Origin: Apostichopus parvimensis
Lineage: Eukaryota > Echinodermata > Holothuroidea > Aspidochirotida > Stichopodidae
Assembly (NCBI GenBank): GCA_000934455.1
Contig: KN890461.1
Span: forward strand, 1,922 to 26,632
Direction: 5' to 3'
Length of the DNA stretch: 24,711 nucleotides
Shown here: positions 21,001 to 24,711 of the stretch, in pieces
How positions within the stretch are numbered: position 1 is the first letter of the stretch
Layout of the letters: every line of letters begins with the position of its first letter
The notes under the pieces: model-generated
What the model was told of the DNA's origin: nothing
The model's input: only the letters and a program-made list of their open reading frames with translations
Databases searched by the model: none
Made by a program: the position numbers and the translations under genes

Positions 21001-23536
21001 GTAAAGATGCGATCATATCACTGCCCATATGGGGGTAATGTTCTACACAATAAATAGGGCCAATAGACCAGTGCCTTAGCTTCACTTTTTTACAGTGGTG
21101 GCCAGGCACACCCAAGTTTAGCCCACCCTGCCATTTCCCCCCTTGTACTTCGCTACTCGCCAACTCTGCAGTAGCTCCATCCTTTGACCTTGCAGCGATT
21201 CCAACAACCAACTCTTCAAAAATCCATGTACCTACAGTGTGAAAATCTATCGCTAAATTTCCACAGTTCACTGCTGTATATACATAGGCCTGTTTGAACT
21301 TCAGAGTTTCAACTACACATGCGCAGTCCTCAAAACCTGATCCAACATTTACCCTGCACTCGTTGCAGTGTTTGCAAAAACCAGCTTCACAAAAATTACA
21401 GTAGGCCTACGTATATACTTTCTACGCAATATCGATTAAAAATAATCAAACTTCAATGGCTACTTTTGACGATGCATGAAGTACAGTAGTTTACACACGA
21501 ACGTCGCACCAGGAAAACGGACTGAGGCATGTGGTCAAAGGGACCGCAAAAAAGTTTGCAAGGAAGAAACTACTGTGGTATGAATGTACATTTTGTATAG
21601 CAACTCTCTATGCGGAGAGAAGAAACATACTGTGAGATGAAACATCTTTTTCAGTATCAGAGATGTTAGTTTCCCACAAAATTCATGATCGTCTTAACTC
21701 ATAACATTTTCTGATCAAATTAATGATTCAAATATTACGTGGTAGTCTCAGAAACAGTTCAAGTGCATCTTCGTACCATGAGCGCTTGTTGTGACAACAA
21801 GTCCGAATGTAATGATATTTGAGTGTACACATATGATAGCCTATACCACAAACTTCACTATCTCTGTTCAAGAGGGTAGAGTGACCTTACAAGTAGTTGC
21901 ATACTTTGTGTTCATTTGAGCACTACAGGTGCAAGAATGTCTGCAGACAATGGGTAAGGGACTATTAGCCAATCAAATCACAGGAAATTTGGAAACACAA
22001 CATTGACCAATTTTAGCAAGGAAATCTCTGTAATGGAAATGTTGTTACCTGTACCTTGCCGATGATTGTTGTGATTGATTGGTTTCAAACAACTTCAATC
22101 AACAGTTCAGATTGAAAGAATTTTGACTTTTTTGGAAAGAAAGAAACAAAGATGTTCAAATAAAATTGTATTTTGTTATGTTTTGCATAGGCCTAGTAGT
22201 GAGTGTGTGTACTTTTAGGGTTTGTTTCTCTAAGAAAAATGTTTGCATCTGCTGGGCGCAAGCAATTTGAAGATTTTGCATCCCCGGCTAAAACATTGCG
22301 TCCCGGACACAGAATCCTGCAGTCGTAGCAATGCAGGATCAATGCAGGTACAATCCCAACTGACCTACCAACAATTAGTTCTATACACTGAAAATGGGAG
22401 CAAAAGGAAAATCTGTAGTAATAAACAGCCAAAAAAAGTTCATAATAGTGTCTCAACAGTACATTTTTACAACTTTATCCTTTCCATGGATCCATGAAAT
22501 AATTTCCTCACCAACTAATCTCTACTTACCTTGCTTCTTTCTCCACAGATTCTCTTCGTCTTGATTTCCTGGACTCATCCAACTGTATCTTCTTAATTGC
22601 CAGGAGCCTAATTTTTTTTCAAAATAAAATGATTAAAATTGTCCACGCATACAACACAAAGCAGCTTCATTAAAACACACAATAGTATTTGATAAAGCAT
22701 ATAATACAAAATGCCACTGACAGATTTATGAAGACTCTATATTCTTTAATTTTTTGTTTCCAGAAAAGGAAAACTATGGAGTCAATGTTACCGACCTTGC
22801 AAAATTGGGAGCAGGACCGCGGATTGCCAAGTCAGCAATGACTATAACACTGATTGCAAAGTTGGTAACTACTATTACAGTTAGATTCATCCAACACAGC
22901 AGCAAATAAAAACGCTGTACTCAAAGCCAAGGAAAGATTAATGAGTCCCACATCAGGAGTCTGTGCATGGTAACTTCTTCAATACTGCGCTCCTTACCTT
23001 TCAGGAACATTTCATAATGTAGATTTGATTTTTCATTTTAGGCACAGAAGTTTTCCAATAAATTAAGGCAGATCTCTCTTCATGGACTAAGCAAGTGTTA
23101 TGATGGCAACCATTTACATAGTATTATATATCAGACAAATTTTCAGAACTACTTTGTAAATTTGAACACTAAACTATTCCCTGAATGGAATACTTTCATA
23201 AGATCACCATAGTAATGGCCCAACTGTGAGAAAATTCCGCTGTAATGATTTTGGTGAGCTATTGTAGTAAGCCTTGAGTAGGACACGTGAATCTTTTAGA
23301 ATAATAATTGTGGTTAAGGAACATTTTTAGTACAGTATGTGATTAATTTTTAACTGAGCACTGCATTGCATATTGAACCTGTAAAAACGGTTGGCATATC
23401 TCTCAAAACTGCCAGCAACGAGTCACTCATTCTGACAGACAAATGGAACGTACTTGTTTGTCTTGTAGTTCTTGACGAGGTAGACTGATCCGGCTGACCC
23501 TTGCCCTAAACATCGTATCTTCTCATACTCATCCAT
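6010..23536 (-). CDS. NIMA-related (NEK family) Ser/Thr protein kinase, complete, 15 coding exons, 537 aa
   Basis: Spliced CDS, exons in transcript order: 23536-23454, 22607-22530, 20557-20464, 19328-19183, 18264-18212, 17243-17116, 16301-16200, 14768-14689, 14011-13910, 13307-13162, 11444-11304, 10143-9989, 9491-9361, 6851-6756, 6088-6010. Every intron is GT..AG and every phase joins, giving 1614 nt. Seen: glycine loop GQGSAGSV (11-18), AIK lysine K33, alpha-C glutamate E52, HRDLKTQN (133-140), DFG (153-155), GTP..MSPE (172-180), SDIW (191-194), KRP (252-254). HRDLKTQN, the short catalytic domain and the long tail place it in the NEK family, which phosphorylates Ser/Thr at centrosomes, cilia and mitotic structures. 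The tail is acidic (about 338-470) with two DDF motifs, then a small C-terminal domain (480-537). I see no strong coiled coil, unlike NEK1 or NEK2. The subfamily (NEK1/3/4/5-like) is uncertain. The start is the first ATG before the glycine loop; its context is weak (T at -3, G at +4). Confidence 0.93.
6397..6704 (+). mobile_element. tRNA-derived SINE, plus strand, in kinase intron 14
   Basis: The head is tRNA-like, with an A box (TGGCCTATTGG at 6406-6416) and a B box (GGTTCGATTC at 6450-6459). A body follows that contains GTCCTTGGGCAAG and then GTAAAGCACTTTGAGA..AAAGCGCTATATAAA, a 3' sequence shared by many aquatic-animal SINEs. It ends in an (ATT)n tail at about 6687-6704. Target duplication is unclear (TTAAACTA and TTAACTA are possible). 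It lies opposite in strand to the host gene. Confidence 0.85.
6756..6851 (-). CDS. Kinase exon 14: C-terminal LG..F domain
   Basis: 96 nt, residues 480-511 plus two bases. It encodes [20 protein letters not shown], a C.x(3)LG..(F)...Y/Q..L pattern like the C-terminal module of NEK1/NEK5-type proteins, where LEQELG..KFFEVYE occurs. It is too short for long-ORF detection. It was found by phase, by acceptor (CTTACAG) and donor (TG|GTAAAT), and by fit to the family. Confidence 0.86.
7253..7398. repeat. Nested inverted repeat with a 15-bp hairpin, in kinase intron 13
   Basis: Inner stem: 7343-7357 (AAAAAAACGGCCGTT) pairs with 7365-7379 across a 7-nt loop CAGTACA, with one mismatch that is a G-U pair in RNA. 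Middle arms: GTTGCATAAAA at 7269-7279 and TTTTATGCAAC at 7377-7387, exact. Outer arms: ACTAGCT at 7253-7259 and AGCTAGT at 7392-7398, exact. It may be a very small foldback element. Confidence 0.7.
7866..9028. repeat. 33/34-bp minisatellite, about 35 copies, in kinase intron 13
   Basis: The unit is about ACAAACTGCATACACAGGGG followed by AAAATAGTTTAGAT. Units vary at a few places: GGGA/GGGGA, GATA/GCTA/CTCTA, TGCATA/TACATA. The segment 8011-8100 recurs unchanged at 8280-8369, 269 bp (eight units) away, so blocks of units were duplicated. Open frames on the minus strand across it only reflect 33-bp units without stops. Confidence 0.95.
9361..9491 (-). CDS. Kinase exon 13: DLD helix and acidic stretch
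   Basis: 131 nt, residues 437-479 plus two bases. It opens [15 protein letters not shown], a likely short amphipathic helix, then [17 protein letters not shown] and RQLIE. The acceptor is TTTCACAG and the donor AG|GTAAGA. Confidence 0.91.
9989..10143 (-). CDS. Kinase exon 12: second acidic DDF module
   Basis: 155 nt, completing D385 and coding 386-436. It encodes [10 protein letters not shown] and [19 protein letters not shown]. The E(E)YPDDFE block is typical of the tails of several invertebrate NEK proteins. Acceptor TTTCAG, donor GAG|GTAATA. Confidence 0.9.
10630..10708. repeat. Imperfect inverted repeat in kinase intron 11
   Basis: AACTGTGATGAAC at 10630-10642 pairs with GTTCATCACTGTT at 10696-10708 (12 of 13), and inside it ATCTCT faces AGAGAT. 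It could be a foldback remnant; there is no other sign of a mobile element. Confidence 0.45.
11304..11444 (-). CDS. Kinase exon 11: first acidic DDF module (47-codon cassette)
   Basis: 141 nt, phase 1 in and phase 1 out, residues 338-384 plus one base. It encodes [13 protein letters not shown], then [17 protein letters not shown] and EEEE. The length is a multiple of three and the donor is weak (G|GTTTGA), so skipping would keep the frame. It resembles exon 12 in its opening phase and in the DPL..EY.DDF motif. Confidence 0.87.
11646..12160. repeat. 78-bp tandem repeat interrupted by an assembly gap, in kinase intron 10
   Basis: CATATGAAAA starts units at 11654, 11732, 11810 and 11888, a strict 78-bp period, and again at 12091 after the gap. 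Units contain GGACATGGAACCCTTAAAAC, AAGAAGACTGTGTGACCTAT and AAAGTGATTAATT. The last copy has lost some bases and diverges. Confidence 0.93.
11916..12035. other. Assembly gap, 120 Ns
   Basis: The sequence before the gap ends CTTAA, and the sequence after it begins CTTAAAAC. Both sit at the same place in the 78-bp unit, so the flanks overlap by 5 bp in register. The N count does not fit a whole number of units (73 or 151 would). Confidence 0.98.
12531..12617. repeat. TTTCTTT-rich low-complexity tract in kinase intron 10
   Basis: Repeated TTTATTTCTTTT and TTTGTTTCTT units. On the transcribed strand of the kinase this is a purine tract, so it is not a splicing signal for that gene. Confidence 0.85.
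13162..13307 (-). CDS. Kinase exon 10: variable linker
   Basis: 146 nt, residues 289-337 plus one base. It is Ser/Lys/Arg-rich ([21 protein letters not shown]) with no recognised domain. A GTAAGG inside the exon (at AACAAA|GTAAGG) could serve as a donor but breaks the phase with exon 11. The chosen donor G|GTGAGG keeps the frame. Confidence 0.85.
13657..13840. repeat. Degenerate tandem repeat, three copies of 70-80 bp, in kinase intron 9
   Basis: CTATCCTTTAAATA occurs at 13666, 13736 and 13816, each after a CCTGTTAA-like sequence and followed by AATATCCTTAA and CTATCC variants. The copies are diverged. Confidence 0.75.
13910..14011 (-). CDS. Kinase exon 9: final kinase helix and start of linker
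   Basis: 102 nt, residues 255-288 plus two bases. [13 protein letters not shown] finishes the kinase domain, and the exon continues into a polar, partly helical linker ([14 protein letters not shown]). The acceptor is CTTCAG and the donor AG|GTAACA. Confidence 0.9.
14689..14768 (-). CDS. Kinase exon 8: end of catalytic C-lobe
   Basis: 80 nt, residues 229-254 plus two bases. It encodes [20 protein letters not shown]. The last arginine (R253) is the conserved C-lobe residue that pairs with the SPE glutamate. Acceptor TTTACAG, donor AG|GTAAAT. Confidence 0.93.
14769..16199. other. Kinase intron 7
   Basis: 1431 bp with no repeat array. The part at about 15025-15230 is richer in CpG and has an acceptor-like CTCTCTTACAG on the minus strand, but the frame behind it stops at once (TAG), so I do not call an exon. 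Confidence 0.5.
16200..16301 (-). CDS. Kinase exon 7: C-lobe helix F region
   Basis: 102 nt, exactly 34 codons, residues 195-228, phase 0 at both ends. It begins ALGCLLFE, which continues SDIW from exon 6, then [19 protein letters not shown], the NEK pattern F.A.....L..KI..G. Acceptor TTTTTGCAG, donor GTAAGT. Confidence 0.93.
17116..17243 (-). CDS. Kinase exon 6: DFG, activation loop, APE-equivalent
   Basis: 128 nt, residues 152-194. It contains [10 protein letters not shown], activation loop [12 protein letters not shown] and PYNNKSDIW. The usual NEK sequence GTPYYMSPE is changed at the two tyrosines (S175, H176). The metal-binding aspartate, the DFG glycine and the SPE glutamate are all intact, so activity is expected. 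Confidence 0.94.
17596..17810 (-). mobile_element. tRNA-derived SINE, minus strand, in kinase intron 5
   Basis: On the minus strand it starts GGAGTGTTAGCTCAGTGG (A box TTAGCTCAGTGG, 17792-17803) and has B box GTTCGAATCAC near 17750-17760, with an anticodon-like CTTTTAATC. The 6-bp ends GGAGTG/CACTCC pair, but a proper T-stem is missing, so it is not a tRNA gene. The body runs on to a hairpin TCCTGC..GCAGGA at the 3' end. An AAAAGTA lies near both ends and might be a target duplication. Confidence 0.82.
18212..18264 (-). CDS. Kinase exon 5: catalytic loop HRDLKTQN
   Basis: 53 nt, residues 134-151 plus one base. It contains D135, K137 and N140 of the catalytic loop, then [11 protein letters not shown]. 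The donor is G|GTGAGT and the acceptor [21 protein letters not shown] is close to identical to vertebrate NEK1/NEK4, the clearest family marker in the gene. Confidence 0.94.
19183..19328 (-). CDS. Kinase exon 4: hinge to catalytic HRD
   Basis: 146 nt, phase 0 in, residues 86-133 plus two bases. It starts DFCDGGSLD (NEK pattern EYC.GGDL), then the alpha-E region [14 protein letters not shown] and ILH, which leads into HRD across the junction. Acceptor CAACAG, donor AG|GTAAGA. Confidence 0.93.
20464..20557 (-). CDS. Kinase exon 3: LRHPHIV segment and gatekeeper region
   Basis: 94 nt, completing R54 and coding 55-85. It shows the standard L.HP.IV..F.SF pattern ([14 protein letters not shown]) and then LCIVQ, ending at Q85. 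In related NEKs this reads LYIVM, so the gatekeeper position appears to be Gln rather than Met. The loop before it (EQHQDLTS) is slightly longer than usual. Confidence 0.92.
20874..20952 (+). repeat. Dispersed repeat module, copy 3, in kinase intron 2
   Basis: TTTGCGTCC at 20882, TTTGAGTCCC at 20915 and CTTGCATCCC at 20935, spaced 33 and 20 bp. The last runs into CGATTGAAC, like the CCCGACTGAAC of copies 1 and 2. Confidence 0.6.
20953..22231. other. Interior between repeat copies 3 and 4 (kinase intron 2)
   Basis: No coding exon is recognised. The 93-codon minus-strand frame at 20990-21271 has no domain. TAGGCCT occurs at about 21282, 21403 and 22189, and a further AAAAAAGTTTGCAAGG at about 21547 resembles the repeat motif. 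The interval could be the body of an element bounded by the direct repeats. Confidence 0.4.
22232..22312 (+). repeat. Dispersed repeat module, copy 4, in kinase intron 2
   Basis: TTTGCATC at 22242, TTTGCATCCCC at 22275 and ATTGCGTCCC at 22295, again spaced 33 and 20 bp, as in copy 3. The two lie in direct orientation 1360 bp apart in one intron. Confidence 0.6.
22530..22607 (-). CDS. Kinase exon 2: catalytic lysine and alpha-C helix
   Basis: 78 nt, residues 28-53. The acceptor follows a run of eight A then TTAG, a poor pyrimidine tract, but the phase and protein sequence fit exactly. It encodes LLAIKKI, where K33 is the ATP-anchoring lysine, then a basic stretch (SRKSRRRES) and KEA, the start of the alpha-C helix with E52. 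The donor is AG|GTAAGT. Confidence 0.92.
23454..23536 (-). CDS. Kinase exon 1: start codon and glycine-rich loop
   Basis: 83 nt, residues 1-27 plus two bases of codon 28. It opens MDEYEKI and carries [11 protein letters not shown], the nucleotide-binding loop. The donor reads AA|GTACGT. The position of this Met relative to the loop (10 residues) is normal for NEK kinases, which usually begin almost directly at the catalytic domain. Confidence 0.92.
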
Positions 23537-23578
23537 GAAGCTTGGTTTGTATGAATCTAGATCCAACTGATTTTAAGG

Positions 23579-23584
23579 TTTATT
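23579..23584 (-). promoter_or_regulatory. Possible poly(A) signal AATAAA between the two minus-strand frames
   Basis: AATAAA lies 18 nt after the TAG of the 39-codon frame and 42 nt before the kinase ATG. If used, cleavage would fall almost on the kinase start. A single hexamer in AT-rich DNA is weak evidence. Confidence 0.35.
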
Positions 23585-23602
23585 TTCCTCCTCTAGACAC
23601 TG

Positions 23603-23722
23603 CTAGACCGAGATGGAAGGATTCCTTCTTCCAGCACCAAAAGCTATGCTATCATTGGTCTTGATCTGAGAGGAGAACAATCGACCTGGGATATCTCCAT
23701 CCCTTAGTTCATCCTCGCCATT
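23603..23722 (-). CDS. Partial last exon of an upstream gene, or 5' UTR exon of the kinase gene
   Basis: An acceptor (AATTTTCAG) at 23723 opens a phase-0 frame of 39 codons ending in TAG at 23605-23603. The peptide has plausible composition (NGEDELRDGDIPGR, then SIAFGAGRRNPSISV) and no recognised domain. No donor is needed, because the sequence runs on without a break to the kinase ATG. Read as coding, it is the end of a gene whose earlier exons lie beyond the window. Read as UTR, it contains a five-codon upstream ORF (ATGGCG..TAA). I cannot separate the two. Confidence 0.45.
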   Translation of the reverse strand, partial: NGEDELRDGDIPGRLFSSQIKTNDSIAFGAGRRNPSISV

Positions 23723-24496
23723 CTGAAAATTAAATAAAAGTATGAACCAGGGAATAATTTATCCAGTATGGCATCACTGAATGCTCTGCGAAATGGTCAC
23801 ACTACTAAGTGGAAGAGGTGTTATAGCAAATTTCTACACAGGAGCAATCTAGCTAGTTTTTCATGAGACACAAAATTCTGAGAATTCAAAACTGCTACAT
23901 AAAGTTTGAACACTAAATTATACTCTGTGAACCTTCAATAACTTTTACTGCCCAGTATGTACAGTAAATGCACTTAGACTACTGTAGTCATGGAAGTGAT
24001 CTGCACTGTCAGAATAAAAGTAGATTGGTCTTCATTGCTTCAAATATATAGACAAATTTGTTACAGTTTGTGAATGCTGAATTGTATTAAGAAAACAACT
24101 ATTACTTGTTTGTTAAGAGGGAGATCAAAATGGTGGAAATGTATAAGCAATATTTTATGAAAAATTCAGACGAAACATGTTGTAGATAAGACATGATCTA
24201 ATGATGTTAACTTATATCCAAACATGTTTTATGATTCTTTTTTGCTTTTAAAATAACCTTGCAAAAGCATGGTAAAGAAGATACTGTCAGGAGTAGTGTC
24301 ACAACAGGGTGGTGCATGGGAGGGGGTTGGGTGTACACCATCCTTTTGAACTTAACACAAAATTAGTTATTAGCACAATCTTAATTGTGACCTGGTGAAT
24401 CCAACATCTGAAGAATATGACAGATAATTATTTTCGGCCTATTAAATCTAAACGTTGACCATATCATGTATATTAGACCAGTTGACCTACAGTACT
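23723..24496. other. Right flank, probably intron or intergenic
   Basis: AT-rich with no exon that joins the 23722 acceptor in frame. About 23881-23935 resembles 23141-23200 (both contain TTTGAACACTAAA followed by a TAT.C.CTG pattern), suggesting an old segmental copy. Confidence 0.5.
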
Positions 24497-24640
24497 GATT
24501 TCGCTTAACTCCCGTTAAAATTCGTTGCAAGGAAAATAACCGAATTTCTTCGTTTTTTATCGAAATTCGCCGATTTTTACCGAAATTCAACGAATTTTAA
24601 CGATTGGTTATCTCAGTCATTTTCTTCGTGGAATTTCCAA
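24497..24640. repeat. Degenerate CGAAATT repeat near the right edge
   Basis: AACCGAATTTCTTCG, TTATCGAAATTCGCCG, TTTACCGAAATTCAACG and AATTTTAACGATTGG follow each other with a period of about 20 bp. CpG is far more frequent here than in the rest of the window. Confidence 0.6.
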
Positions 24641-24711
24641 CGATGCGTTGAAATTCTTTTTTAAACGAAATAGAAGGTCAATATGTGGTTACGCGAAACG
24701 TCGGAAAACGC

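Noticed and set aside
20990-21271. 93-codon minus-strand frame
   Set aside because: No recognisable domain, not in phase with neighbouring kinase exons, and it lies between repeat modules.
21785-21801. Palindrome CTTGTTGTGACAACAAG
   Set aside because: Eight-base arms around one base are expected about once by chance in a window of this size.
14846-22964. Shared 16-mer CACATCAGGAGTCTGT near 14846 and 22949
   Set aside because: The match does not extend clearly beyond the 16 bases, so it is too short to call a repeat family.

Overview
The window is metazoan nuclear DNA. It has long AT-rich introns with GT..AG boundaries, many tandem repeats, two tRNA-derived SINEs and one assembly gap. The style of the SINEs and minisatellites suggests a marine invertebrate deuterostome, most likely an echinoderm; that is an inference, and no species can be named from the sequence.

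Main result: one complete protein-coding gene on the minus strand, from the ATG at 23536-23534 to the TAG at 6012-6010. I assembled 15 coding exons by hand. All 14 introns are GT..AG, all junction phases agree, and the total is 1614 nt (537 codons plus stop). The product is a NIMA-related (NEK) serine/threonine kinase: an N-terminal kinase domain (about residues 4-266), a linker, a strongly acidic middle (about 338-470) with two EY(S/P)DDF motifs, and a short C-terminal region with an LG..F motif. All core catalytic residues are present.

Right edge (23537-24711): a splice acceptor opens a 39-codon frame ending in TAG at 23603. It is followed by an AATAAA and then, 42 nt further on, by the kinase ATG. 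This is either the last exon of a tightly packed upstream gene or a kinase 5' UTR exon. The last 200 bases are a CpG-rich degenerate CGAAATT repeat.

Left part (1-6009): no long gene is visible. It holds a 56-codon plus-strand ORF with a SAP-like DNA-binding motif (2287-2457), homopolymer G and C tracts, a 15-bp CATA-type array, a diverged 48-bp array and a 67/68-bp array just beyond the kinase stop codon.

Introns of the kinase gene: intron 13 carries a 1.2-kb 33/34-bp minisatellite with higher-order structure and a 15-bp hairpin inside nested inverted repeats. Intron 14 carries a plus-strand SINE and intron 5 a minus-strand SINE. Intron 10 carries a 78-bp array interrupted by 120 Ns, whose flanks overlap by 5 bp in register, so the gap may not be real. 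A dispersed repeat module built on CCCGA(C/T)TGAA / TTTGCATCCC units recurs at four places on the same strand. I see no RNA polymerase III gene apart from the SINE heads, no rRNA, and no CRISPR array.
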